Source: Gemmatimonadota bacterium
GTDB taxonomy: Bacteria; Gemmatimonadota; Gemmatimonadetes; Palauibacterales; Palauibacteraceae
Assembly (NCBI GenBank): GCA_022820995.1
Contig: JAJEEM010000072.1
Location: 1 to 49,238, forward strand
Direction: 5' to 3'
DNA: 49,238 nt
The notes beneath the pieces are model-generated. The model made no database searches and was not told the DNA's origin. It worked only from the letters and a program-made list of their open reading frames with translations. Of this stretch, positions 25,240-34,860 are shown piece after piece. The stretch's first letter is position 1, and the number at the start of each line of letters is the position of its first letter. The position numbers and the translations under genes are program-made.

Positions 25240-26106
25240 TCACCCGTTCGTCAACGAGACCCCGAGTCCCTCGCTCGCGACGCACGCGGCGCCGGCGTAT
25301 CCGGCCTCGGCCACGAGGCGCGGAACGTCGTGGCCCGTTCGGAGGTGCGGGTAGATGTGCGTGAGCACGAGAAGGCGCGGGCGCGCGACCGCCGCCAACT
25401 CGGCGACGCGCGCGGGCGACAGGTGGTTGTCCGTCGCCTGCGAGTCGGGGAGCGAGCATTCGCAGACGAGGGCGTTCACCCCGCGCATGAACGCGCCCAG
25501 TTCCGTGGACGGCCCCGTGTCGCCCGTGTAGCCGAAGCTGAACGCCCCGCCGTCGAGCCGCCACGCGACGCTCTCCCCGGTGTGCGGCGTCTTATGGGCT
25601 TCGAGCCGCGGACCTCCGCTCAGGGAGCGCGCCTCGCCCGGCGAAAGTTCCTCGATGAGGACCGGGAAACCGGGATCCAGGATGAAGTCCCCGCAGGCGT
25701 CCGCCAGCTTCCCGAGGAACCCGCGGGCGCCCGCCGGACCCCACACGGTGAGCGGCCGGCTGCGGGGTCGGGCAAGACCGTGTTTCAGCGCGAAGAAGAG
25801 TCCGGGGAGGGCGCCGACGTGATCCGCGTGGAAGTGGGTGATCGCGAGGTCGGTGATCTTTTCCCACGGGAGGCCGAGCCGGACCAGCGCCTGCAGCGCT
25901 CCGGGACCGCAGTCGAAGAGAACGCGCGTGTCCGCCGCGGATTCCGTGCCCGGGGACGACACCCAGTAGGAGGAGGCCGCCCGGTCCGCCTCGGGGACGA
26001 CGGTACCGCACCCGACGACGATGAGTTCATCCGCCGCAGGGCCGACCCCGGCCGCCCCGTCCCCTGCGCCGCCCGGCGCGTGTCGCGCGGGTTCCGCCTC
26101 GCTCAC
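25240..26106 (-). CDS. MBL-fold metallo-hydrolase, RNase Z-like
   Basis: A 288-residue metallo-beta-lactamase-fold hydrolase. The metal motif HFHADH is at residues 91-96, with LFDCGPG upstream, GYTGDTGPS, and a late His in LVLTHIYPH. The pattern [15 protein letters not shown] is that of tRNA 3'-processing-type or related hydrolases, but the exosite of true RNase Z is not evident, so the substrate is open. It begins with GTG at 26106 and shares GTGA with the smc stop. The first 26 residues are low-complexity, and a shorter start is possible. Confidence 0.88.
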   Translation of the reverse strand: MSEAEPARHAPGGAGDGAAGVGPAADELIVVGCGTVVPEADRAASSYWVSSPGTESAADTRVLFDCGPGALQALVRLGLPWEKITDLAITHFHADHVGALPGLFFALKHGLARPRSRPLTVWGPAGARGFLGKLADACGDFILDPGFPVLIEELSPGEARSLSGGPRLEAHKTPHTGESVAWRLDGGAFSFGYTGDTGPSTELGAFMRGVNALVCECSLPDSQATDNHLSPARVAELAAVARPRLLVLTHIYPHLRTGHDVPRLVAEAGYAGAACVASEGLGVSLTNG

Positions 26107-29100
26107 GCCACCTGCGTGGCCGAGTTGAACTCAACGCCGACGATCGAGGAGACGCCCGCCTCCTGCATCGTCACGCCGTAGATCCAGTCGGCGTTCTCGA
26201 TGGTCCGCGGATTGTGGGTGATGACGATGAACTGCGTCTCCTCCTTGAATTCCTTCAACATGCCGACGAACCGGAGGATGTTCGTTTCGTCGAGCGGCGC
26301 GTCGACCTCGTCCAGCAGGCAGAACGGGCTCGGCTTCGCGAGATAGATCGCGAACAGCAGGGCGAGCGCGGTCAGGGCCCGTTCACCGCCGGAGAGCAGG
26401 TGGATCCGTTGCGTCTTCTTGCCGCGGGGGCTGGCGGAGATCTCGATCGGTGAGTCCAGGGCGTCTTCGGGTCTCTCGAACCGGAGGTCGCACTGTCCGC
26501 CCTCGAAGAGGGAGTCGAAGGTGCGGTGGAAGTTGGTCCTCACCTGCTCGAACGTCTCGAGGAGCGCGGAGGTGGCCTCCCGGTTGATCCGGCGGATCGA
26601 GATGCGGAGATCGTCGCGCGCGCGGGTGAGGTCGTCGCGCTGTTCCGTCAGGAATTCGAGACGCTTCTGTTCTTCTTCGTACTCCTGCTGCGCGAGGAGG
26701 TTGACCGGGCCGATGCGGGCGATGGAGCGCCGCACGCGCTCGAGTTCCGGTTCCCATTCGGCCGGCGCCGCGTCGTCGACGGGGTCGACGCGTTCCCGGA
26801 GTTCGGCGAGCGGCGCGTCCCACTCCGCTTCCACGCGGCCCCGGATCGTGGACTCCCTCGCCTCCAGCTGCGCGATCTCCAGTTCGAGCCGATGCCGAGC
26901 CTCCACGCGCTCGCGCTCGCGCCGCCGCGCCTCGCTCAGCTCCGACTCGAGCCTGTCCAGTCGTGCTCGGCGTTCGGCGATCCGTCGCTCCAGCGCGGCG
27001 AGGTCCGCTTCATGCCGCGTCCTGGTTTCGAGCGCGGCGCCGATGGATGCCTCCACCTCCTCCGACTGCGCCCGGCTGTCCGCGATCAGCGCGCGGAGCC
27101 CTTCCACCTCCCGCGCCAGCGTCCGCGACCGGTCCTCCGCATCGTCGGCGGCCTCGGCGAGGCGACCCTTCACCCCGCGTCGATTCTCGACCTCGGCCTC
27201 CCGCCGCGCCTGCGCCAGCTCCGCCTCGTGCAGTTCGGCCTTCCCCGCGTCAGCGTCGGCGCGGACGGCATCGGCCTTCTCTCGCGCGTCCGCCCATGCG
27301 GAGGACAACCGCGCGACCTTCCGGTCGAGTTCGCCGGCGCGGGCCTCGTCGTCCGCCGAGAGCGACACCTCATCGTCGTTGAACGCTTCGAGCTGCTCGA
27401 TGCGGCCGGCGAGTTCGCGGCGCTCATCGTCCAGCCGGACGATCCGCGCCTCGGCGGAGGTCCGGTCGGCTTCGGCTTCGCGGCGCATCGACTCCGCATC
27501 GGACGCCGCGCGCTGCAGCGCGTTCACCTGCGCGAGCGCCTCGGCGGCTCCGGAGCCCAGCGCCTCCACCGCCTCCCGCGACCGCGCGCGGTCCGCCTCC
27601 AGCGTTTCGACTTCCTCACGGAGCGCCCGGAGTTCGGCCCGCCGGCTCAAGAGTCCCTCCGAGCTCGCGCCTCCCACGTAGATCCCGCCCCACCGATCCT
27701 GGCGCCGCCCCTCGGGATCGACCCAGGGGTGCGGGCGCGGCGTCGGCTCGCCGCCCGACGCGACTTCGATGCCGGCGAGCAGCGCGTTCACCCAGACCGC
27801 GCCGGCCCCCTCCGCTTCGACGTGTCGCATGAGCGGCGCGCCGGCCTCCCGCGGACCCGGGAGGGGGCCCGGATCGAGCGGGAGCACAAGAATGCCTTCC
27901 TGTCCGTCCCGCTGTTCGAGCCACGCCTCGACCGCCCGGACCGCGTCCGCGTCGCGCACGACGACGCCATGCAGGTACGGGCCGAGCTGGGACTCGACCG
28001 CCGCTGCCCACGGAGCGGACACTTCCATGAACTCCGACAGCGCGCCGTGCAGCCCGGGGATCGCGCTCCGGTCCTCCAGCAGTTCGGCGACGGCCTCGGG
28101 GAGCAGGGCGCTCGACCCCACGAGAGACCCGAGACTCGAGGCGCGCGCGCCCGCGGCGGCGAGGCGTCCCTCGAGGTCGGCCGCTTCCTCGCGAGCCCGG
28201 CGTAGCGCCCCGTCCGCGGAGGACGCGGCCTCACGCGCCGTTCGCAGCCGGTCGCGCGCCTCCTCCAGGGTCCCGGCCGCCTGCGCCTCGCGTTCCGACG
28301 CGCTCTCCGCCTCCGCCCGAAGTCCGTCCTCCTGGACGGCGAGCGCTTCGAGGGCGGGCCGCCGCCGTTCGAGTTCCTCGCTGCGGTCGCGGGCCCGCAC
28401 CTTCTTCACGCTGAGTTCGAGCTTCCAGCGTTCCACCTCGCGGCGCGCTTCTTCGAGCGCATCTCTCGCGGCAGCGCGCTCTCTCGCGGCAGCGCGGGCC
28501 GTCTCGGCCAGAGACTCCGCCCGAAGCTCGAGTCGAGCGACCGCGTCGGCGCCTTCGGCGGCGAGCGATTGCCCCTCCTTCAAGGCCGACCGCGCTTCCT
28601 CCACCCGCTCCCGGAGGTCCCCGCGCCGGCGTTCGTTGCGCTGCACGTCCTCCTTCAGGGTCCCCAGCCGGTCGCGCGCGCTCGAAGCCCTCGCCCCGGC
28701 GAGGAGGCGGGTGCGCTCCTGCTCCTCCACGGCGCGCCGGGCCTCCTCGAGGCGCCGCGCGAGACCGGCCCGTTCCCGCTCCATGTCCGTGTACTCCAGG
28801 CGAAGCGTTTCCGCCCGGGTCTCCGCCGTCCCCAGATCCACATGGTCCGTCCCCGTGTCCGGCTCGAGGCGCTCGAGTTCCGCGCGCGCCCCGGCCAGCC
28901 GCCGGGTCGTCTCCGCGAGCCGGGCGTCCGCGACGGCGATCTCGAGTTGCAGGAGCCGGGCCCGCAGCTTCGCGTGGCGTTCCGCCCGTCCCCGCTGCTG
29001 CGCGAGCGAGCGGACCTTGGACCCCACCTCGATCAGCACGTCGTCGAGCCGCTGCAGATCGCTGTCCGCCTGCTCGAGCCGGCGGGTCGCGATCCGGCGG

Positions 29101-29618
29101 CGGTCCTTGTAGCGGCCGATCCCCGCCGCTTCCTCGAACAGCGTCCGGCGCTCCTCGGCGCGGTCCGAGAGGATCGCGTCGACCATGCGGCCCTCGATCA
29201 TCGCGTAGGCGTTCGAGCCCAGCCCCGTGTCCCGGCACAGATCCAGGATGTCCTTGAGCCGGCAGGCCGCGCCGTTGAGCGTGTATTCGCTCTCGCCTCC
29301 GCGGTAGACCGTGCGGCCGATCGCGACGTCGGCGTAGGGCACCGGAAGCACGCCGTCCTCGTTCGAGAGTTCGAGAAGGACTTCGGCCCGGTGGATGGGT
29401 TGCCGCGCCTCCGTACCCCCGAAGATCGCCTCCTCCATGCGGGCCCCCCGGATGGCGGTGGGACGCTGTTCTCCCAGAACCCAGCGCAGCGCGTCGGAGA
29501 GGTTCGATTTTCCGCAGCCGTTCGGGCCGACGACGGCGGTGATGCCGTGGTGCAGTTCGATCCGCGTCCGGTCGGCGAACGACTTGAATCCGCGCAGCGT
29601 CAGAGCCTTGATCTTCAA
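26103..29618 (-). CDS. smc: Chromosome segregation protein SMC
   Basis: Loop-extruding ATPase of the bacterial condensin. Walker A GPNGCGKS is at residues 31-38; LSGGE at 1075-1079 and Walker B Asp1103-Glu1104 close the head. Long coiled coils flank a hinge domain near residues 510-640 (GLHGALSEFM ... HPWVD). The length, 1171 residues, is normal. The start is TTG at 29618, 6 bases after the previous stop. No scpA or scpB is in the window. The antisense strand holds several long open frames that reflect codon bias only. Confidence 0.97.
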   Translation of the reverse strand: MKIKALTLRGFKSFADRTRIELHHGITAVVGPNGCGKSNLSDALRWVLGEQRPTAIRGARMEEAIFGGTEARQPIHRAEVLLELSNEDGVLPVPYADVAIGRTVYRGGESEYTLNGAACRLKDILDLCRDTGLGSNAYAMIEGRMVDAILSDRAEERRTLFEEAAGIGRYKDRRRIATRRLEQADSDLQRLDDVLIEVGSKVRSLAQQRGRAERHAKLRARLLQLEIAVADARLAETTRRLAGARAELERLEPDTGTDHVDLGTAETRAETLRLEYTDMERERAGLARRLEEARRAVEEQERTRLLAGARASSARDRLGTLKEDVQRNERRRGDLRERVEEARSALKEGQSLAAEGADAVARLELRAESLAETARAAARERAAARDALEEARREVERWKLELSVKKVRARDRSEELERRRPALEALAVQEDGLRAEAESASEREAQAAGTLEEARDRLRTAREAASSADGALRRAREEAADLEGRLAAAGARASSLGSLVGSSALLPEAVAELLEDRSAIPGLHGALSEFMEVSAPWAAAVESQLGPYLHGVVVRDADAVRAVEAWLEQRDGQEGILVLPLDPGPLPGPREAGAPLMRHVEAEGAGAVWVNALLAGIEVASGGEPTPRPHPWVDPEGRRQDRWGGIYVGGASSEGLLSRRAELRALREEVETLEADRARSREAVEALGSGAAEALAQVNALQRAASDAESMRREAEADRTSAEARIVRLDDERRELAGRIEQLEAFNDDEVSLSADDEARAGELDRKVARLSSAWADAREKADAVRADADAGKAELHEAELAQARREAEVENRRGVKGRLAEAADDAEDRSRTLAREVEGLRALIADSRAQSEEVEASIGAALETRTRHEADLAALERRIAERRARLDRLESELSEARRRERERVEARHRLELEIAQLEARESTIRGRVEAEWDAPLAELRERVDPVDDAAPAEWEPELERVRRSIARIGPVNLLAQQEYEEEQKRLEFLTEQRDDLTRARDDLRISIRRINREATSALLETFEQVRTNFHRTFDSLFEGGQCDLRFERPEDALDSPIEISASPRGKKTQRIHLLSGGERALTALALLFAIYLAKPSPFCLLDEVDAPLDETNILRFVGMLKEFKEETQFIVITHNPRTIENADWIYGVTMQEAGVSSIVGVEFNSATQVA

Positions 29619-29624
29619 GCGCGC

Positions 29625-31190
29625 TCAGGGGGTTGAAGGAGTAGCGCCGCCGCGCCTCGCGATGAGCGTCGCGACTTCGCCGGCGGCGTTCAGTGCATCG
29701 CGCATGGGAGCGGCCGCCTCCTCGTTCTCATACGCGCCGCCGTACACCCTGAAGACGGGCATGCCGTCGAGCGGGGTCTCCAGGCCGTATGCGGGGATGC
29801 CGAGCGATGCGAGTCCGGCGATGCGCGCCTCCATCTCCGCGCGATCCGCGAACACGCCCAGATCGTACGCGAGTCCCACGGGACGGAGGAGCCATCCGTT
29901 CGCCTCCTCGGCCACGCCGGCCGCGACGAGTTCTTCCATGAGGGCGGAAGCCTCCGTCTCGCTCGCGACGGCCCCGGCGAGGACCCGCTGATACCGGACC
30001 TCCCGGATCGTCGTGGGAGCCATGAAGTACAGCACGCCTCCGTGAAGCGCGCGAATTTCCGCCACGCGCTCCGCCGCCTCGGCCGGATCGCTGAAACTCC
30101 CGAGGAGCACGGAGTACGGGCGCTCGGCGGCCGACTCGAACGCGGCGGCGACCGCGGACTCGTCCGGCGCCTGCGGCGCGGGATCCGGCGAGGCGCCCTC
30201 AGGCGGGTCTGTCGCCGCAGCGACCTCCGGTGGATCCGTCGGCGTTCCCGCCTCTTCGGTGGCCGGACCGTCCTCCGCAGGAGTCTCCACGGGCGTCGTC
30301 ACCGGAGCCGCCGCCGGAGCCTCATCCCGGCCGGCGATCATCGACCCGACACGGGAGATCGCGTTGTCGAACCAGCCGTTCCTGTACGCCCACCAATTCC
30401 CGACCGCCAGCGCCGCGATTGCCAGCGCCGCGACGAGCGGCCCACGCGGCCGACCGCGGCGAGCCCTCCCTGGCGCCCGCGGCGAGTCCGCCGGAGCCGC
30501 GTCGGGCGCCGACTCCGGTTCGGGCTCGCGGGCCGGCGCGGGAGCGGGTTCCGGCCGGGGCTCGGCCTGATCCTCCACGGGCTCCGGCGCGGCCGCGACG
30601 CTCGACTCGCCCGGGTCGCCCGGGTCGCTCGAGTCGCGCGGTTCGCTCGGCTCGCCCGACTCGAAGGGGACGTGGCCGTAGCACCGCAGGTCGTGATCGT
30701 CGAGGTGAACCCCTCCCACGGCGATGTACCCGTCGATGAGATCGAGCAGGCCGGGTGAAGGCTGCCCGCGTTCGGACATGACGATGAAGAGCGTCCCGTC
30801 CTCCTCCTTCACGCGTGAAACGAAGCGCGCGAGCGCGGGGGACTCCAGCAGGCCGACGACGCCTTCCGGCACCTGTCCCGCCGGCAGGTAGGCGTAGGGG
30901 CAGTCCGCGCGCCGCACGGCCACCCGGGCAAGCGGGGACTGGCCCGCGAGGAACTCCGCCATGCCGCGGGGCTCCGCCCGTTCGAGAGCGCCGGCCAGTT
31001 CATCGAGGGGCGACGGCCCGGCTGCGGAGTTCAGGACGAGCGTCCGTCCCCGGCGGCGGGCGAAGGAGGTCGCGATCGCGTCCACGGCCGTCGCGCTCCT
31101 CTCGGCCTCCGAACGCTCGAACACGAGCGCCACGACCCGCGCATCCGCGGGCAGTTCCCACGCGAACAAGGCGGGGGCGCCGGCACTCAC
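29625..31190 (-). CDS. Membrane protein with two C-terminal SPOR-like domains
   Basis: A 521-residue protein with four parts: an N-terminal globular alpha/beta domain (about residues 1-175, with strands such as VVALVFERSE and RTLVLNSA) lacking a visible P-loop; an acidic, proline-rich linker with PSEPRDSSDPGDPGESS repeats; one membrane span (251-270); and a periplasmic tail with two SPOR-like repeats (about 356-430 and 441-515; YSVLLGSFSDPAEA and AYDLGVFADRAEME). SPOR domains bind denuded peptidoglycan at division sites, so an envelope or division role is inferred. GTG at 31190 overlaps the previous stop as GTGA; GTG at 31232 is an alternative. Confidence 0.78.
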   Translation of the reverse strand: MSAGAPALFAWELPADARVVALVFERSEAERSATAVDAIATSFARRRGRTLVLNSAAGPSPLDELAGALERAEPRGMAEFLAGQSPLARVAVRRADCPYAYLPAGQVPEGVVGLLESPALARFVSRVKEEDGTLFIVMSERGQPSPGLLDLIDGYIAVGGVHLDDHDLRCYGHVPFESGEPSEPRDSSDPGDPGESSVAAAPEPVEDQAEPRPEPAPAPAREPEPESAPDAAPADSPRAPGRARRGRPRGPLVAALAIAALAVGNWWAYRNGWFDNAISRVGSMIAGRDEAPAAAPVTTPVETPAEDGPATEEAGTPTDPPEVAAATDPPEGASPDPAPQAPDESAVAAAFESAAERPYSVLLGSFSDPAEAAERVAEIRALHGGVLYFMAPTTIREVRYQRVLAGAVASETEASALMEELVAAGVAEEANGWLLRPVGLAYDLGVFADRAEMEARIAGLASLGIPAYGLETPLDGMPVFRVYGGAYENEEAAAPMRDALNAAGEVATLIARRGGATPSTP

Positions 31191-32746
31191 GGACTTCGTC
31201 TCATCGTCTGGTCTCCCTCCTCGTGAACCCACGCGTCGATTCCCCTCTCCCGCTGCAACTCGACCGCCGCACCCTCCGCAGCGAGGCGCGTCTCATAGGG
31301 GCCCACGAGGAGCCGATGCCAGAGGTCGCCGGCCTCGTCCACGCGGCGCAACAGGTGCGTCGAATAGCCCGAGCCGTCCAGGAGTTCGCGCATCGGCCCG
31401 AGCTCGGCCGCCTGCCGCGAGGAGTGCGCGACGACGTAGAAGCCGCCGGGAAGCTCATCGACAGGTTCCGGGCCCCCGTCCGACAGCGTCCCCACCCTCC
31501 CCACCGTCAACAGTCCGATGCGGGGGCCGGGCGGAACGCTGTCGGCGAGCGCATCCAGCGCCTCCTCGGCATCTCCCAGGGTGTCCTCCGGCACGACGGC
31601 GGCGGACGCGACCGGCAGGCGGCGTCCCCAGCGGAACGGAACCCACCAGGCGTCGGCGGGGCCCTCCACGGCGGCGACTCCGCCGTCCGGGCGGACGAGG
31701 CCGAGGCCGCTCTCCGCGGACACCAGCACCGCTCCACCCGGAAGCGCGAGCGGCAGGTCCGCCCGCCACTGTCCGGGCACCGCGTCCAACCAGGCTTCCC
31801 CCGCCCTCGCGGACCAGGCGTTCGAGCCATCCCAGGCCACGAGCCGGTCTCCCGTCATGCCGGGCCGCAGCGACTCGAGGGGGGTCTCCAGTCGCGAGGA
31901 TCCGACCTCCCGCCAGTCGTAGCGATCGATGACCGTGAAGCCCGTCCGGTCGACCGACGCCGCGAACACCCGGTGCTGCGAGGGGGAGATGGCCAGAGCC
32001 GACGGCGCGCCGCCGATCTCCGCCCCTTCGGCCGGCTCGAGGTCCGGTACCGACCACTCGGTGAGCCCCCGGCCATCCCCGGACGCCGTCACGATCGTCC
32101 GACCCCAGCCCGCGAGCGCGACAGGGCCCCTCGTGCCGACGGCCCGCGTCGCCGCGGGCTGCGATTCCCCGGCTTCCCACACCGCGAGTTCAGGTCCGTC
32201 CGCGCCTTCGACGAGGGCGACGACCCGGTCTCCGGCGGCGGGGGCCGCCCAGTGCACGGCGCCATCGGCCGTGACATCCGCGGTGCTCGCGAGCGTGACG
32301 GCGAGGATCCGGTCCCCGGACACGAAGGCGCCCCCGGCGGGCGACGGGATCCAGCGCGCGTCGGCGGGGGCGTCGGGAAGCGGCGTCTCGGCCTCCACCG
32401 GCGAGGTCGTGTAGAGGCTGAGCTGCCGCTCCCGTCGCAGCACGACGGCCGGACCGAGCGAATGAGCCGCCGTGACGCCTCCCAGCGACAGGCGTCCCGT
32501 CCAGCGCACGGTGGACGGACTCTCGATCGAACGGAACTCCGCGACCCCGCCGTCGCGCGGAATGACGAGAAGCCCGTACCGCTCGAACGAGGTGCCGGAG
32601 ACGAGGGACGGGCCTTCGAGGGGGGCGGGCTGGTCTTCCGGGGGACTTCCGCAGGCGCCCGAAGCACTCCCGACGCCCAGAAGGAGAAGGAGCGCAGCCG
32701 GCAACTTCGCCCCGCGCACGACGAAGCGAGAGGAAGAACGATACAT
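31187..32746 (-). CDS. SPOR-domain lipoprotein with beta-propeller-like middle
   Basis: A 519-residue lipoprotein. Residues 1-31 form a lipoprotein signal (LLLLLGVGSASGA before Cys32). The middle (about 60-400) is a series of short strands with repeated W and G patterns resembling a beta-propeller or PQQ-like repeat. Residues 434-510 are a SPOR-like domain (FYVVAHSSRQAAELGPM ... RLLVGPYETRLAAEGAA). The ATG at 32744-32746 is chosen because the signal peptide starts there and GGAGG lies 4 bases before; a longer frame reaches 32833. Its stop overlaps the next SPOR gene, so the two products are probably partners. Confidence 0.78.
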   Translation of the reverse strand: MYRSSSRFVVRGAKLPAALLLLLGVGSASGACGSPPEDQPAPLEGPSLVSGTSFERYGLLVIPRDGGVAEFRSIESPSTVRWTGRLSLGGVTAAHSLGPAVVLRRERQLSLYTTSPVEAETPLPDAPADARWIPSPAGGAFVSGDRILAVTLASTADVTADGAVHWAAPAAGDRVVALVEGADGPELAVWEAGESQPAATRAVGTRGPVALAGWGRTIVTASGDGRGLTEWSVPDLEPAEGAEIGGAPSALAISPSQHRVFAASVDRTGFTVIDRYDWREVGSSRLETPLESLRPGMTGDRLVAWDGSNAWSARAGEAWLDAVPGQWRADLPLALPGGAVLVSAESGLGLVRPDGGVAAVEGPADAWWVPFRWGRRLPVASAAVVPEDTLGDAEEALDALADSVPPGPRIGLLTVGRVGTLSDGGPEPVDELPGGFYVVAHSSRQAAELGPMRELLDGSGYSTHLLRRVDEAGDLWHRLLVGPYETRLAAEGAAVELQRERGIDAWVHEEGDQTMRRSP

Positions 32747-32799
32747 GGGCCTCCAAGCTAGCGACGTGCCTCCGGTCGCGGAACGGCCACGAACCCGAT

Positions 32800-33195
32800 T
32801 CACTCCAGTTCGAAGAGGGGGGCGTCGCCCCACAGCCGCTCTAGCCGATAGAACTCCCTGACCTCATCCAGGAAGACGTGCACGATGAGGCCCACGTAGT
32901 CCATCAGCACCCAGCGGCCCTGGTTCAGGCCCTCCACGCCGACGGGGCGGAAACCGTCCCCGCGCGTTCGATCGAGGATGTTCTCGCTGATCGCGCGGGC
33001 GTGCGTATCGGAGTCGCCCGTCGCGATGACGAAGAAGTCGGTGACGTCCGACAGGCCCCGCAGGTCGAGGATCGTCGGGACGCGCGCGTTTCTTTCGAGC
33101 GCGGCCTCCGCCACGCTGCGGAGTTCGGGGGAAGGGTCTCCCCGCACCGAGAGGCGGCGCCACACTTCCTCCAGCGGGAGCGGACCGTGCGTCAT
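32800..33195 (-). CDS. rsfS: Ribosomal silencing factor RsfS
   Basis: Binds uL14 on the 50S subunit and blocks subunit joining when nutrients are scarce. The 131-residue protein shows the family core: ILDLRGLSDVTDFFVIATGDSDTHARAI, GRWVLMDYVGLIVHVF and the FYRLERLWGDAP ending. The ATG at 33195 follows rplI by 13 bases. The short N-terminal extension of about 20 residues is normal. Confidence 0.96.
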   Translation of the reverse strand: MTHGPLPLEEVWRRLSVRGDPSPELRSVAEAALERNARVPTILDLRGLSDVTDFFVIATGDSDTHARAISENILDRTRGDGFRPVGVEGLNQGRWVLMDYVGLIVHVFLDEVREFYRLERLWGDAPLFELE

Positions 33196-33208
33196 CGGTT
33201 GCGGCCCA

Positions 33209-33658
33209 CTATTCCTCGGCGACCACGGACACCTTGAGCGTCGGCTCGACGTCCACGTGGACTCTCACCGGGACGCCGTGTTCGCCGAGGTCCTTGATCG
33301 GATCGTCGAGCCGGATCGCGCGCCGGTCCACGGCGACGCCATCCTTCTCGAGTTCGTCCGCGATGTCCGCGGCGGTGACCGAGCCGAACAGGCGTCCGCT
33401 CTCGCTCGCCCTGCGGACGAAGCTCAGCGCCCTGCCCTCGAGTTCGCCCGCCAGTTCCTGGGCCGCTTCGCGCTCCCGCTCGGCGGACTGTTCGATCTGG
33501 CGCCGCTCCTCCTCGAACCGCCGGCGGTTCCCCTCGGTCGCCACGAGCGCGATCCCCTGCGGAACCAGGTAATTTCGCGCATATCCCGGCCGCACGTTCA
33601 CCATTTCGCCGGCGCGGCCGAGATCCGCGACGTCCTTTCTCAGAATCACTTCAACCAT
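33209..33658 (-). CDS. rplI: 50S ribosomal protein L9
   Basis: bL9 binds 23S rRNA near L1. The 149-residue protein has the N-terminal domain with VILRKDVADLGRAGEMVNVRPGYARNYLVPQGIA, a long central helix rich in Glu/Arg, and the C-terminal domain. The ATG at 33658 is preceded by GGAGGG. A longer frame through 34174 is an overlap artefact. It ends the rpsF-rpsR-(DUF2232)-rplI cluster. Confidence 0.98.
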   Translation of the reverse strand: MVEVILRKDVADLGRAGEMVNVRPGYARNYLVPQGIALVATEGNRRRFEEERRQIEQSAEREREAAQELAGELEGRALSFVRRASESGRLFGSVTAADIADELEKDGVAVDRRAIRLDDPIKDLGEHGVPVRVHVDVEPTLKVSVVAEE

Positions 33659-33693
33659 CGGTCCCTCCAGTTTCGTCTCACGCGCTTCCTGTC

Positions 33694-34629
33694 TCAGCCG
33701 CCGTCCGTTTTCACCCCCGCACGCGCCCGCAGGTCCAGCCACGTGTCGCTGATTCCCATGACGAGGGCCGCGCCCGCCGTCACCGGGTAGAGGATCAGCG
33801 CCGCGAGCACCCAGGCGCCGATCGCCCAGCCCGAGCTTAGCACGGAAGCCCCCAGCCACACGAGCACCGCAAGACCTCGGAGCAGATAGAGGCCGCCCAT
33901 CACCGTCACCATGTTGCCGCCCGCGCGCACCGCCCACGCCCCCGCGGGGAGGACGAGCAGCGCGAGCCCCAGCACGAGCACCCAGACCAGGTGGTCCCCG
34001 AACCGGAAATCCCGCAGCGGCGGAAGCGGTCTCGGTTCCCCCCGGATGCGCCCGAGTATGTAGCCGGCGACCCCGAGGGCCGCGAGCGAAGCGAGCGCGA
34101 GCAGCGCCGGGTAGACGGCTTCCCACGCGCTCACGATGCCGCGCACCGTCGCTTCCACCGATCGACCGCCCCATGCATTGAAATCAACCACGGCCAGCGC
34201 CCGGCCGAACTGCGCCGTGATCTGCCAGTCGAGATCCGCGGGAAGCCCGGGCCGCAGCACGGCGAGCGCCGCCACCGTGGCTCCCGCGATCGCGACCGCC
34301 GCCAGAGACCGGTCGAACACCGGCCGCTTCGGCGCCAGCGCCGTGCCGAGCGCGAACCCGCCGGCCAGCAGGAGCGCCCAGCCGCGCTCGATGAACCACA
34401 GCGGCCCCGCCTCCCGAAACCCGAGCCCCGCTCCGGCCAGGAGCAGCAGCGCCAGGGCGGCCGACCCCGACTGGGGCGGTTCGAAGGTCAGAATCGCCAC
34501 GGCCGCAGGCACGCCGACGATCGCCATGAGCCCCAGCGGCGACGAACTCAGCGGCGACAGCAGCATGACCAGCAGGAGGAGACCCGCGGCCGGCCAGAGA
34601 CGGCTCCAGCGTTCCCTCAGCCCCCCCAC
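33694..34629 (-). CDS. DUF2232/YybS-like polytopic membrane protein
   Basis: A 311-residue membrane protein with about eight hydrophobic stretches and the segment PLPPLRDFRFGDHLVWVLVLGLALL near residue 205-230, which is characteristic of the DUF2232 (YybS) family. That family is often encoded between rpsR and rplI, as here. Its function is unknown; resemblance to S-component-like transporters has been noted for the family. The start GTG (34627-34629) lies 12 bases after the rpsR stop. Confidence 0.85.
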   Translation of the reverse strand: MGGLRERWSRLWPAAGLLLLVMLLSPLSSSPLGLMAIVGVPAAVAILTFEPPQSGSAALALLLLAGAGLGFREAGPLWFIERGWALLLAGGFALGTALAPKRPVFDRSLAAVAIAGATVAALAVLRPGLPADLDWQITAQFGRALAVVDFNAWGGRSVEATVRGIVSAWEAVYPALLALASLAALGVAGYILGRIRGEPRPLPPLRDFRFGDHLVWVLVLGLALLVLPAGAWAVRAGGNMVTVMGGLYLLRGLAVLVWLGASVLSSGWAIGAWVLAALILYPVTAGAALVMGISDTWLDLRARAGVKTDGG

Positions 34630-34641
34630 GCCGGGGCCGAG

Positions 34642-34860
34642 CTAGTCGTAGTAGCCGCGGATGTACGGCAACAACGCGAGGTATCTCGCCCGCTTGATCG
34701 CCACCGCGACCCCCCGCTGGTGCCGCGCGCACGTCCCCGTGGCTCGCCGCGGCAGGATCTTGCCGCGATCCGAGATATAGCGATCCAGCGTGCGTTCATC
34801 CTTGTAGTCCACGCCGGGCGCCCGGGCCTCGCAGAACCGGCAAACCTTTCGAAAGGCCAT
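34642..34860 (-). CDS. rpsR: 30S ribosomal protein S18
   Basis: bS18 pairs with S6 on the platform of the 30S subunit. The 72-residue protein carries a cysteine set (CRFC near residues 7-10 and TGTCARHQR) that suggests the zinc-binding form. [12 protein letters not shown] is the standard C-terminal end. The ATG follows the rpsF TAA with no gap (TAAATG), so the pair is translationally linked. Confidence 0.97.
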   Translation of the reverse strand: MAFRKVCRFCEARAPGVDYKDERTLDRYISDRGKILPRRATGTCARHQRGVAVAIKRARYLALLPYIRGYYD

